Of a stretch of DNA of 64,000 nucleotides, positions 34,284 to 45,235 are shown piece after piece. The stretch is taken from assembly GCA_963921825.1 (NCBI GenBank), contig OY997591.1:17727515-17791514 (forward strand), in the 5' to 3' direction. Positions within the stretch are counted from its first letter, which is position 1. Each line of letters starts with the position of its first letter. The notes beneath the pieces were generated by a model. The model had not been told where the DNA came from and did not search any database. It saw only the letters and a list, made by a program, of their open reading frames with translations. Source of the DNA: Erodium maritimum. Taxonomy: Eukaryota; Streptophyta; Magnoliopsida; Geraniales; Geraniaceae. Made by a program: the position numbers and the translations under genes.

Positions 34284-34478
34284 TGTACTAAAGTTCACAT
34301 TAATATTTTCCCGGATGTTTGTATTCATTTACTCTCTATTACAAAAAGAATGGGACTTAGTCTAATATAAAAAAGGATGTGGTTCACTTAAAGAATACAA
34401 TAGAAAATTTATCTTTTGTAACTTTTATAGAATTTCATTTTTAAGAATATATGTAAGTGTCTTCTTTTCTGCAAATTA
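34284..34478. other. Spacer between LINE-3 and LINE-4, nothing recognised
   Basis: AT-rich, without open frames or repeats that I can place. Confidence 0.5.
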
Positions 34479-34492
34479 AATATTCGTTTCAA

Positions 34493-35470
34493 ATGAGTTC
34501 TCTGCCGCAACAACAAAAAACCATGGCTATGGTCATAGTTTTTACCATGGTCTATGTCATTTTTATGCTTCTCTCCCCTACACGTCATCTTCCTTGCACC
34601 CTCTCTAGGGATCCTGCGAAGGTTTTTTCTACTAGGGTTTCGTTCGAGCCGCCTCTAGTCACCACGACGTTGGCTCCCTCTCGCAACCAACGACGTGTCT
34701 CCCGAATATGTTCGGCACCACCTCTACAACTCCGATGGTTTTCGCTGAAGCCGACATCGGCGCGTCCATCTCCCTGGCCTCCACCCCGCACCCTCTGCAG
34801 CCGCCGCCATCTTTGAAGTCGTCGTCGTCGTCTCTTAAACCGCCTCCTCCCTGGCCTCCACAGTCGCACCGCCCTCGACCCCTCTCTCGATTAAGGATCT
34901 AGTTAATCGAGTGGGTCTCTGAAACTGATGATAGCAGGTTTGGTCGCACTCTCACGAGTATGCAACGTTTAGGCAATACCTTGAGCAGCCGTAGTCATTT
35001 TCGCCATAGTTTAGAAGTAGATGATAGCAGGTTCGGTCAGTGGCGGAGCCACTTGGGCCCCGTGGGGGGGGGGGTGCCCCCCCTCAATTTTTTTTTAAAA
35101 AATTCTTGTATGTTTTTGTTTTTTTTCAAAAATACCCCTTAATTCCTTCTAATTTCGTAGTTGTCCCCCCCCCCCCCCCCCCCTCAAATTTCTTTACAGT
35201 CACGTATTGACACTGAAAATTTTTGGTGCCCCCTCATTAAAATAACTAGCTCCGCCACTGGGTTCGGTCATACTCTATTGTGCATGCAGCGTTTAGGCAA
35301 CACCTTGAACAGCCGTAGTCCACTTCGATTAATTTTCAATACCGTTAGTGACAGTGTATGGGAAAAAATGCAATATCATTGTGTCTTTTCCTGTTCTTCG
35401 TAGTCAGAAATTTATTCCTGATGCACTCAAATGTATTTGAATTTAAACTAATAAATTGCACCTTTCGCTC
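34493..35470 (+). mobile_element. LINE-4: short retroposon with the shared LINE tail
   Basis: A target duplication, AATATTCGTTTCAA, lies at 34479-34492 and on the right from 35471, where it is interrupted after AATATTCG by copia-1 and resumes after it at 41235 (TTTCAA). The 3' end reads GCACCTTTCGCTC (35458-35470) with hardly any A-tail. About 1 kb, no intact ORF. Two direct repeats holding GATGATAGCAGGTT and CGTTTAGGCAA lie at 34928-35010 and 35021-35320. Confidence 0.75.
35038..35260. mobile_element. hAT-type MITE (223 bp) inside LINE-4
   Basis: TIRs CAGTGGCGGAGC / GCTCCGCCACTG and an exact 8-bp target duplication, GGTTCGGT, at 35030-35037 and 35261-35268. The inside has G- and C-homopolymers, including 20 C at 35165-35184. 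No ORF. Confidence 0.93.
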
Positions 35471-35478
35471 AATATTCG

Positions 35479-35708
35479 TGTTGTAAATTACGTGTTCATC
35501 AAAGTGGCCACCACAATTGCATGAGGTGCATGTGCCAATGACTCATCAAATTCTCATTGTATATATACATGGAGAGACATATAATGAAACACAAAAATAA
35601 AAGAAGAGAAAATTATTGAATCAAGTTTGATTATTTTATGGTATCACGTATCAAGTCAAAATCAGTTCATTCGTTTCGGTTTTGATCGTTTGAGAAATAA
35701 TCACAACA
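35479..35708 (+). repeat. copia-1 5' LTR
   Basis: 230 bp, TG...CA ends. TATATATACATG near 35560 may serve as the TATA region. Confidence 0.93.
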
Positions 35709-35722
35709 CGTTATCAGCACGA
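35709..35722 (+). other. copia-1 putative primer-binding site
   Basis: CGTTATCAGCACGA directly follows the LTR. Sequences of this kind (TTATCAGCACGA) sit at this place in many plant copia elements. The priming tRNA is not certain. Confidence 0.6.
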
Positions 35723-36115
35723 GTCCGCTCCGTTTAAATCGTTAAGTTTTCTCAACTCGTTATTTAATACGAACGCTCTGTTCTACTGTTCAGGTGTCAG
35801 ATTTTCATATTATCGTTAATTTGTATATACCTGATTCATGCTCGTGTATATAAGTTTATTTACGGTTTTCCGATAAGTATGCTCTGTGACTGCCAATGTA
35901 TATTGGATCTTTCACATCAGAAATTAGATATTTACCGTATTCTTGTATTTTATCGTTCATACTTGAATTTAAGATTCGTTGAAACCGAAACGTTTGGATC
36001 AGAAGTTCCAAATATATAATACTAGTGACCCGATATGTGTTGGACCAGAAGTTCCAAAATAAAATACCAACGACCTGAAGTTGAGTATGATCCTGACATG
36101 CAATTATTTTGATCA

Positions 36116-37081
36116 ATGTTCAGGATGGATAACTTGACAAAGCTTAATTATGCACCCCTCAGACTAGACGAGAAGAACTATTATGAATGGGCGCTAGACA
36201 CGACTCTTCACTTGAGATCTCAGAATTTTGGAGACGTCATAAAAGAGGGGAATAACGAGTTAGTTAAAAACAAAGCCACTGCCACAGTATTAATCCGTCA
36301 TCACATGCATAGAGACCTACGACTTGAGTATATGAAAGCAATAGCTCTCCCTCGTGCCCTATATGATTGGTCTAACCTTCGGTTATAGGACTTTAAGTCT
36401 GTAAATGAGTACAATTCGGCTATGTTTAAAATTTTTTCCAAGCTTCGCAGTTGTGGTGAGAAGATAACTGACGAATCTATGCTTGAGAAAACATTCTCCA
36501 CGTTCCATCCCTCGAATATGCTCCTGCAGCAGCAATATCGAGAAAAAGGGTTTCAGAAATTTACAAATTTGATTGCTTGTTTGCTCGTTGCAGAGCAAAA
36601 TAATGAATTATTAATGAAGAACCATCAAACTCGCCATGTAGGCAGTGCTCCATTCCCTGAAGCGAATGTGACAAGATATGGGCATAGACGAGGCCGAGGA
36701 CCCTTTAGAGGTCCAGGTCGAAGTCGTGGACTTGGTCGCAGTCAAGGCTATGGGCATAATAATTTCAAACCTTATACAAGATATGATAAGGTGTACCACC
36801 AGAAGTGGACCCGGTATGAGAAAGGAAAAGGCCCACAGAACCCGACTCCCAAAAATGCCGAAAACATATGTTACCGATGTGGAGGGGCTGATCATTGGTC
36901 ACGTGTAAGTCGTGTGCCAAACAAATTGGTAAAGTTATACCAAGAGTCGAAAAAGGGAAAAGAGAAGGTCGATGAGACAAATTTCATTGATCATGTGAGC
37001 CCTGAAGATGCTCCAATCAGGCTTACAGTGTTCGACTTCTTTAATATGATGACGGAAATGTGGACCGTGATGAAAATGTAG
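36116..37081 (+). pseudogene. copia-1 gag
   Basis: Nucleocapsid/capsid precursor. The frame is continuous apart from a TAG at 36386-36388. The N-terminal part holds the plant copia gag signature (LDEKNYYEWALDT). The middle has LLQQQYREKGFQKF and LLVAEQNNELLMKNHQ. An RG-rich stretch (RGRGPFRGPGRSRG) precedes one zinc knuckle, CYRCGGADHWSRVSRV, in which the last Cys of CX2CX4HX4C is replaced by Ser. A distal acidic tail follows. Loss of the zinc ligand and the internal stop make it non-functional. Confidence 0.88.
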
Positions 37082-37199
37082 ATTGAACTTGTGTCGTTAT
37101 GTATTCCCCTTCTTTTAGTTAATGTGAAATATATATATATGATTTTTTTTGTAATCCTTTCCTAAGTTTATAAACTAATGTAATACTTTTTGTGAAAGG

Positions 37200-37748
37200 A
37201 TATGGATCCCAACTATGGGTCACATATTTGCAGAAATGATGGCGATTTATGTATTGTTTATTGCGCGTCGACGCGCACAATCTTAAGAGATAAAAAAATA
37301 TTTCTCTTATCTAACCTTGGTTGAAGCAAATGTTAGCACAATTATGGGTACTGAAAATTTGATAGAAGGCTCCGGAAGAGCTACCTTGATATTAGAAAAT
37401 GGAACAAGGTTAAATACCCATAATGCTTTATATGCAAGTAGATCCAAAACAAATCTACTTTGCTTCAAGGATATTCGTAGCAACGGATATCATGTCGAGA
37501 CCAGAAGTGAAAGTGAGACTGAGTTTCTCTGTATCACTTTTAATAAGTGTGGTGAAAAGCGTGTACTTGAAAAATTACAGGTTATATCATCAGGTTTGTA
37601 TTATACAATCATAAGAATCGTTGAAACCTACGCAACAATGAACCAGAAGTTCATTAATCCAAATGCTTTTATGCTTTGGCACAATCGTCTTTGTCATCCG
37701 GGATCGACCATGATGCGTAGGATTGTTGAAAACTCATGTGAGCATTGA
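37200..37748 (+). pseudogene. copia-1 protease and GAG-pre-integrase domain
   Basis: The retropepsin active site is recognisable but dead: codons 37256-37267 read Val-Tyr-Cys-Ala where the family has Asp-Ser-Gly-Ala, followed by STRTILRDKK. The catalytic Asp is lost. The C-terminal half of the protease and the pre-integrase domain are open at 37317-37748, with WHNRLCHPG at about 37677-37703. A stop at 37746-37748 ends the frame. The Cys pair of the pre-integrase zinc site (CxxC...) continues in disrupted DNA to about 37810 (SCTACSQGKL). Confidence 0.8.
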
Positions 37749-37850
37749 TTAAAGGATCAGAAGATCCTAATGTCCAATGAGATATCATGTACAGCTTGTT
37801 CACAAGGAAAATTAGTGGTCTGACCATCGCAAACCAAAATTAACATTGAA

Positions 37851-38366
37851 ATGTCATCTTCCTTGCAGAGGATTCAGGGAGATATATGTGGCCCTATACA
37901 TCCAGCTAGTGGACCATTTAGTTATTTCATGGTCCTGATAGACGCATCCAGCAGATGGTCTCATATTTTCTTATTGTCAACGCAAAATGTTGCATTCGCT
38001 AAATTGTTGGCACAAATCATTAAGCTGAGGGCATATTTCTCTGATCATCCCATTAAGTCGATGTGTCTTGATAATGTTGGTGAGTTCACATCAAGAGCAT
38101 TTGATGATTATTGCATGTCTTTAGGGATTGATATTGAACATCCCGTTGCACATGTCCATACACAAAATGGTTTAGCAGAATCGTTTATTAAACGTATACA
38201 GGAAATTGCACGTACATTACTAATGCAATCACAATTACCCATTTCTGCTTGGGGACATGTTGTATTACATGCTACATCTTTAATTCGTATAAGACCAAGT
38301 CCATGCCATCAATATTCTCCTGTACAACTTGTGTGTGGGTACCAACCTAATATATCCCATTTGTGA
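37851..38366 (+). pseudogene. copia-1 integrase catalytic core
   Basis: Inserts cDNA into chromosomes. The three catalytic acidic residues are visible: Asp in QGDICGPI, Asp in CLDNVGEF and Glu in NGLAESFIKR. The core is otherwise well conserved. A TGA at 38364-38366 interrupts the frame just before TFGCAV, and the sequence continues in frame to about 38828 (RLGIYVGFDSPSIIRY). The catalytic core is intact but the protein would be truncated. Confidence 0.88.
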
Positions 38367-38866
38367 ACCTTTGGTTGCGCAGTGCAAGTGCCGATCGCAC
38401 TTACTCAACGCACAAAAATGGGACCCCAACGTCGGTTGGGAATATATGTTGGTTTTGATTCACCGTCCATTATAAGGTATCTTGAACCTCGGATGGGTGA
38501 TTTGTTTACTGCAAGATTTGCAGATTGTCATTTTGATGAGACAACATTTCAACCTCTAGGAGAGAAAGATAAGCCTCCTGAAGTAAGGCATGAACGCTCT
38601 TATAAGCCTCCTGAAGTTGGGCATGAACTTTCTTGGAAAGTGAGTTTGTTGTCTCATTTAGACCCACGCACATCACAATGTGAAACAAAAGTACAAAGAA
38701 TAATTCATTTGCAAAATGTTGCAAATCAAATGCCTGATGCATTTGTAGACACGTCAAAGATGACAAGGTCTTATATAGATGCAATCAATGTACCAACTAG
38801 AATTAAGGTCACTGGTGATACTGCATAAGCAGCTATCGATTCCTCTAGTGCACGTCTGAAGCGTGG

Positions 38867-40330
38867 GAGACCAATTGGATCAAAAGACATTGTTCCCCGA
38901 AAGCGGAAATGTCAGACGTATAGGGGATAAGAAAACGGTGGTTCCAGAAGAACCAGTCGATAAGAAAGCCTCATTACTAGAAGAAGTTCCAGAAGAACTA
39001 ACAGAGCCGGTTCCAGAAGAACCAATCGGTCTTGAAGTACCATAAGACTCTAATACTCCTGAAGAGTTAAGAAATTAGAAAATTATTGTAGATGAAGTCT
39101 TTGCGTTCGCAGTGGCCAACGAAATCATAAATGAGCTTGATTTTGATCCCCGAAGCATCGAAGAATGCCGTCACAGGGAGGACTGGCCTATGTGGGAAGA
39201 AGCAATTCAGGCAAAATTGGTCTCATTGGCGAAACGCCAAGTTTTTGGGCCCATATCCAAGACACCAGAAAATTTCAACCCTATTGGTTACAGGTGGGTA
39301 TTTATAAAGAAACGAAATGAGAAAAATGAAGTCGCCTGGTATAAGGCTAGACTTGTGGCCCAAGGATTCTCTCAACGACCAGGAGTCGATTTTGATGAGA
39401 CATATTCCCCAGTAATGGATATGATCACTTTCAGATATTTGATCAGCCTATCAGTCTATGAAGGACTTGATATGTGCATGATGGACGTTGTGATGCTTAC
39501 CTGTATGGTAATTTGGACACTGATATCTATATGAATCTCCCTGATGGGTTGAGATTTCCTAAAGCAATGATAGATATCCCCAGAGATATGTGTTCAATAA
39601 AGTTACAGAAATCTTTGTATGGACTAAAGCAATCTGGTACCATCATCTTAGCGAATACCTTACCAGAGAAGGCTATAAGAATAATGTTATATGTCCATGT
39701 GTGTTCATTAAGAAAACAACCTCCGGGTTTGTTATTATATCAGTATACGTTGATGACATAAATCTGATTAGGACACCAGAAGAGATCCTCAAAGCTTCAG
39801 ATTATCTGAAACGAGAATTCGAAATGAAATATTTGGGGAAGACTAGACATTGTCTCGGCCTGCAGCTCGAGCATCTGTCTGATGGAATTATGATCCATCA
39901 ATCTGCATATGTTGAAAATCTTTTGAAGCGTTTTAGTATGAATAATGCTCACCCTCTCAATACTCCAATGGTCGTCCGTTCTTTAGATCCCAGAAGAGAT
40001 CCATTCCATCCCAAGGAGGCAGATGAAGAGATACTTGGTCCTGAAGTACCATATCTAAATGCTATTGGGGGTTTGTTATATTTGGCACAATGTACGCGAC
40101 CTGACATAGCGTTCGCAGTAAATGTACTTGCCAGATTCAGTTCAGAACCCACTCGACGACATTGGAATGGTATCAAGCATGTACTTCGTTATCTGAGCAG
40201 GACCAGAGATTTGGGACTTATGTATTCTAAGTCCAGGGGGCGTCGGGCTGGTCGGATATGCAGATGCAGGCTATTTATCAGATCCTCACAAAGCTCGCTC
40301 CCAGACAAGATATGTTTTCACCTGCAGTGA
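38867..40330 (+). pseudogene. copia-1 reverse transcriptase
   Basis: RNA-dependent DNA polymerase. The linker has PEEP/VPEE repeats (38930-39045). RT begins near 39180 (WPMWEEAIQAKL), with YRWVFIKKRNEKNE, KARLVAQGFSQRPGVDFDET and YSPV. A frameshift lies near 39490 and another near 39640. The catalytic YVDD is at 39746-39757, followed by GGLLYLAQCTRPDIAFAVN (about 40069-40125). Frameshifts abolish function, although motifs are preserved. Confidence 0.88.
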
Positions 40331-40757
40331 AACAACCATTTCTTGGCGCTCTACGAAGCAGAATTTGGTTGCGACATCCTCGAACCACTCGGAGATTGTG
40401 GCGCTACATGAAGCTAGCCGAGAATGTGTATTCTTGCGATCCGTTTTGAAGCATGTATTATGCTCAATCGGAATTCCTCCGCCAATCTCTCCTTCCATTA
40501 TATATGAAGACAATGCAGTTTGTATAGCTCAAGTCAGAGGAGGCTATATCAAAGGAGACAGAATCAAGAACATCTCTCCGAAGTTCTTTTATACTCATGA
40601 GCTCCAGAAGAGTAATGAGATAGATGTCAAGCAGATTCGATCATGCGAGAATCTTGCTGATCTGTTTACTAAAGCCTTGCCGACTTCTACCTTTGAGAAG
40701 CTAGTTCACAGAATCGGCATGCGTCACCTTAGCAAGCAACCAAAGCAATCTGCCTGA
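40248..40757 (+). pseudogene. copia-1 RNase H domain
   Basis: Degrades RNA in RNA:DNA hybrids. The order YADAGY, SSNHSEIVAL, YEDNAVCIAQ and NLADLFTKALP (Asp, Glu, Asp, Asp ligands) is present. The frame runs to a TGA at 40755-40757, ahead of the polypurine tract. It is in a different frame from the preceding RT segment. The junction lies near 40240. Confidence 0.85.
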
Positions 40758-40999
40758 ATTCAGGGGGGGACAAATTGTGTGCGCTGCACTCTTTTTCCCT
40801 TATCCAAGTTTTGTCCCACATGGTTTTCTAAAAAAGGTTTTTAACGAAACAACATAAAGCACAACATCAAGCACGTTTTTGCACGTTGCACTCTTTTCCT
40901 TACAGGTTTTGTCCCACCGGTTTTTCCTGAGGAGGTTTTTAAAGAGACAACTTAAGGTATATTTGATGTATTCGTTAATGGTTGTGTCCAAGGGGGGAG

Positions 41000-41229
41000 T
41001 GTTGTAAATTACGTGTTCATCAAAGTGACCACCACCATTGCATGAGCTGCATGTGGCAATGACTCATCAAATTCTCATTGTATATATACATGTAGAGACA
41101 TGAAATGAAACACAGAAATAAAAGAAGAGAAAATTATTGAATCAAATTTGATTATTTTATGGTATCAAGTACCAAGACAAAATCAGTTCATTCGTTTCGG
41201 TTTTGATCGTTTGAGAAATAATCACAACA
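41000..41229 (+). repeat. copia-1 3' LTR
   Basis: 230 bp, same length as the 5' LTR with about 12 substitutions and no indels by eye. It is preceded by AAGGGGGGAG. Confidence 0.93.
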
Positions 41230-41234
41230 ATTCG

Positions 41235-41520
41235 TTTCAATTAGTACTATTGCCATATTTTTCTCCTAACTTTGATTTCTTTTTGAAACGGGAAAGAAGT
41301 AGTATTACGATCTTATCAGGCTTACAACGAGGGACCTAACAGTCCCGGACACCAGCTTTTGTCCCAATCGTACGTGGCCCATCGGGCGCACATGGTTCCA
41401 TACATATAGTCTGCTTTTTTTCGCAGATCCGAACTCAAGAGCTCCTCGATCCCACGTTTCGAAAGGTAAGTAAATGACAAAATAAAAACTAACTAGCCAG
41501 AACATTATTCGCCCTAAACC
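41235..41520. other. Spacer between copia-1 and the solo LTR
   Basis: Starts with the rest of the LINE-4 target site (TTTCAA). Nothing coding or repetitive was recognised in the remainder. Confidence 0.5.
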
Positions 41521-41989
41521 AAATATGTAAAGACCGCTTCGGTAAAAAGGTTTTAATTTACTTATTTCGATCGGAACTTTGAGGTTGGATTTCAGTTTAA
41601 ATTTTAACTCGTTAAAAAAAAGGGTAAAGGTTCGGAGCGGGTCGGGTCAGACCCGACCAGCAACCCGGCCCGAGTAGACCAAAGCAGCCCTTCCTCAGTC
41701 TTGGGCCGTGCGGCCCATTACGCGTCACAGGCCCGTTTACCCAAGCCCAGCCCAGTCTGAGGCTTTGGGTATAAAGAGAAAAAAACTAGGGTTTCACACC
41801 ATTCTTCCTTCTCCTTCAGCGTCGTGCTCCTTCTCTCCACCAATCCTGACTCTCACCCTCCCTCTATCTCTCTCCTCTCCGGCCACGCCTCCGTCCCCGA
41901 CTTCCCGCCTCTCACCTTCTCTTCTCAGTATAACGCCCATAAATGATACAATAAATGATACAATAAACACGTACCCTGAATGGTCTCGC

Positions 41990-43389
41990 GGTAGGTAGTG
42001 GATCCTGGGGCCCAGGAGTCGGTAACTGCGTACACTCTTCCCTCTGACGCATGCGGCCTCCGACCCGGTGCACTGACTGCTAGATACCCAGATCCCTGCT
42101 GCTGTCTCAGAATTGGCGCGCTCGTTGATGGCTGCGAAAACCTCGACTGCTGACTCTGACGCGGGCGACCCCTGGGTGACTGTACTGTACGCGACGGATG
42201 GGGTCGCTGCGCTGACGTTGCCCCCAACGGCACATGGCACCTGGCAATAGTGTGCCCAACCCGGCCACACCGGAAACACCTGGCCTCGTCGGCTCTCGAC
42301 TCCGTGTCCATAGGAAACTCTCGCTGTATGTGGCCTGGCTGCCCGCAGCCAAAGCATCTCGGCCGTCTCTTTGAAGCGACTGGCCCCACTGATGCTACCG
42401 ACCTCGTCCGTCTCGCTCCGCCCTGCTGAGCCTGTGGACGGAAGAACCCAGTGGTCCTCTGTCTCCTCGGATCTCGGAACTCGGACGGCCATGCCACACT
42501 GGTAGGCCGCTGTCGAACCTCACTGGTCCTGGCCGCATCCCGGATACCCTGCTCCACTATCGCTGCAGTGTCCATGAGCTGTAAGTACTCCCGCAACCTC
42601 AAGGCGAGGACTCGATCCCGAATCACCGGCCTCAGTCCCCCCTCGAACTACAGGCAACGGTTCTGCTCCGTCGCCACCATTTCTGGCGTAAATCTGGTCA
42701 GGGCCGTGATATTCTGCCACTGACATCCCATCCTGCTGTAGTTCCAGGAACTGCCGATGTCGGTCCACCCGAGACGACTCGGGGAAATACTGCGCCAGAA
42801 AGACCATCTGGAAGATACCGTAGTCGTGCCCGACTCTGTCCCTCACACGCCCCCACCAGTGGTAGGCGCTGTCCCTCAGTTGATGAGCTGCAAAGGACAC
42901 TCTTCTGCGACCATCCTCGATGCCTGAGGTGTCCAGGTCCCTCGTGCCCTGCTCTAGCCATCTCTCGGCTAGGTCTGGGTTCGGTTCCCAGACAAATGTG
43001 GGTATGCCCAGCTTCAGAAAGTCCAGCAGTGTCCGGGCCTTATGGTCCTCGGCCTGAACGGGCCTCGTTGGGACCGCTAATGTCTCTGGAGCTGGCGATG
43101 CCGACTCTTTACTGGCGATGATCGCCACCAAACTATGCACTGTCCTGGTCAGCTAGTCCAGGGTGGTCGTAGTGGGAGGGTCTGCGACCAGCGGAACGCT
43201 GGGCGTGCCCGTAGATAGTCCTGCATCGCTCTTCCTGTCCTCTCCGACAGGAGTACCCTGGGCCTCCGCGTACTCAGTAGGCTCAACGGTGGGCACCTGT
43301 CCTGGTGTCCCTGCTGACAGTCCCCGCCTGCCTCGCGCGGGCGCCCGGCCCCGTGTCACGGCTGATCGTCCTCGTCTGCCACAAGCCAT
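41990..43389 (-). pseudogene. gypsy-1 gag polyprotein (broken)
   Basis: Capsid and nucleocapsid precursor. From an ATG at about 43389 the N-terminus is Arg/Pro-rich. A TAG at 43153-43155 interrupts the frame. The capsid (Retrotrans_gag) core holds GIPTFVWEPNPDLAERWLEQ and AYHWWGRVR (42850-43040). A frameshift near 42690 and a TAG near 42652 follow. The distal frame (41925-42626) has VIRDRVLALRLREYLQLM and two zinc knuckles. The first, CFGCGQPGHIQREF, has lost its last Cys (Phe instead). The second, CFRCGRVGHTIARC, is intact. The order fits a chromovirus-like or Tekay/Del-like Ty3/gypsy gag (inference). No protease or RT follows. Confidence 0.88.
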
Positions 43390-43665
43390 GTGTCGGTATC
43401 CTCTGCACGGATACACGCAAACGTTTAGTTTGTGAACTTATATAACGACAACATGCTCAAATAGACTAGCGTTCACACGGTCTACGTCTACCCTAACGTA
43501 ATTGTTACTAAAACGTCACACCATTCACGCTATTACGCCTCAATTACTAGAACACGTAAGAGAAACCTCAAATAAACCGCACAAACGTGCACGAAGTCAC
43601 GCAACAACAACACGAAAACTACACAACAGCACCAAAAAAGTTTTGAAAGTAGCTGACTGGACCAG

Positions 43666-43787
43666 GCCGGCAAGCCAGCCGGACCGTGCTGCCGTCCGGG
43701 CCGGCAAGCCATCCGGACCGTGCTGCCGTCCGGACCGGCAAGCCATCCTGTCCGTGCTGCCGTCCGGGCCGGCAAGCCACCCGGTCC
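43666..43787. repeat. 34-bp tandem repeat in gypsy-1 leader
   Basis: Three full and one partial copy of a GC-rich 34-bp unit: GCCGGCAAGCC plus ACCGTGCTGCCGTCCGG. The length is not a multiple of three, so all frames are open across it, which explains the overlapping spurious ORFs here. Confidence 0.9.
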
Positions 43788-44488
43788 ATTTCACCTTCCG
43801 CGCCAAAACAGTGGCCCCGACCACGTCTCCTATCGGGCCGGACCAAGGCCTGTCCCGTAGCAGTGATGATTTCGCACTCATCACACCCGCTACGTTCACC
43901 CTAGGGCACTCGTATCCTACCCTGCTCATAGCGACCCACACATTTGTGCGTCGCAGACGTTCGACCACCAAACTCATGACACACGTACAACAACTCCAAG
44001 ACCCAACACAAGTCACCCAAACTCAATCATAAGCCGACAAGGCCAACCAAAATAAAAACACGCCCACCGGGCCAACAACACCAAAGCACGCCCACCGGGC
44101 CAACCAAAATCAACGCACGCCCACAAGGCCAACCAATTTTAAAACTTTCTCCACTTCCTTATAAAACCTCATTTCTTGACATCAGGTAGTTACAACCCGG
44201 TCCAGGCGTCCTCGAACTACATTGTACCCACTTGATATCAACGCTGTCACACTCGACTACAGGGGCGCCCCTGAGTCGAGTCGCGACAGCTTAAAAACGT
44301 TTCACGCAACAATACACAAACAGCATGCCAGTAATAACCGTACTGCACATACACACAAACACAAACAGGACTCAAAACACTACAGGTCTACACACGGTCT
44401 CCGACTTGCGTACCCAACGCACGACGGGACTTTACTGACTCGACTCTCCCCACCTAATTGACGTACAGTCCGAGGTGTGAAACCTCGA

Positions 44489-44500
44489 GCTCTGATACCA
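44489..44500 (-). other. gypsy-1 primer-binding site
   Basis: The minus strand reads TGGTATCAGAGC three bases from the LTR edge. It is complementary to the 3' end of plant initiator-Met tRNA. Confidence 0.93.
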
Positions 44501-45059
44501 AGCTGTCACACTCCAATTTCAGTAGAAGCGAACCCGGAACGCGAACGTTTAAGACGATAAAACATTTTTAAACCTTTTAAATAAATCACTTTAAAACCAC
44601 CATTTTGTTCATCAAAATAATTAATTACAACTCAAAAGTACGTCCCAACAAGCGGACAAAAAACAAGGCATACGTCGCTAGACTCAAAAGTAAACCCGGA
44701 CTCCCGCTCCTAGCTCTTCAAGCTTCGGAAGCTCACCTAGTCCATCCCGCGACCAGTACCTATAGGAAAAGCAGCTAGGGGTGAGCGTTCGCTCACAAAC
44801 ACGAATAACAGACTGACTACACCATACTCAGCAGACAATGCTGGTAACACCAACAACAAACTCAACACCGGGGATCACTATCCCCAACTCAAGTAACCCG
44901 ATCGACACACACACTGTTACTTTCCTCAACCGACTCAACACTCGGACACGTAATGTAGGCCCGACACCACGATTACGACTTCCACCAAAGACTCAAAAGA
45001 TAACCACGCGACACCAAGATCACAAAGGATTGCACACCAAACAAGATCGCAAAGGATCG

Positions 45060-45235
45060 CACTCCAGCTACTCAGTCCCCACGCACTTTGCCGATCCCTG
45101 TCAGGCCAGGCGGTCGACCTGTCGTACAACTCGGTTCCCACGCAACTTTGCCGATCCCTGTCAAGCCAGGCGATCGACCTGTCGCACTTTTCCCGACACA
45201 AAGTCGGATCAGGCTGTCGACCTGTCACCCCTTTC
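45060..45235. repeat. Minisatellite inside gypsy LTR copy C
   Basis: Three units of about 58 bp (TTGCCGATCCCTGTCAGGCC then AGGCGGTCGACCTGTCG). The last is of the CGACACAAAGTCGGATCAGG type seen in copy B, so copy C mixes the A-like and B-like unit types. Confidence 0.8.

Larger units (their letters stand above)
35479..41229 (+). mobile_element. copia-1: full-length Ty1/copia retrotransposon with both LTRs
   Basis: LTRs are 35479-35708 and 41000-41229 (230 bp each, TGTTGTAAAT...CACAACA). A 5-bp target duplication, ATTCG, is at 35474-35478 and 41230-41234. I count about 12 differences between the LTRs (about 5 %), so the insertion is not recent. A putative primer site, CGTTATCAGCACGA, follows the 5' LTR, and a polypurine tract, AAGGGGGGAG, precedes the 3' LTR. 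Domain order is gag, protease, integrase, RT, RNase H, all in the plus direction but broken. Confidence 0.95.

Noticed and set aside
43597..44016. Several overlapping Gly/Arg/Pro-rich frames on both strands
   Set aside because: Produced by the 34-bp GC-rich tandem repeat, whose length keeps all frames open.
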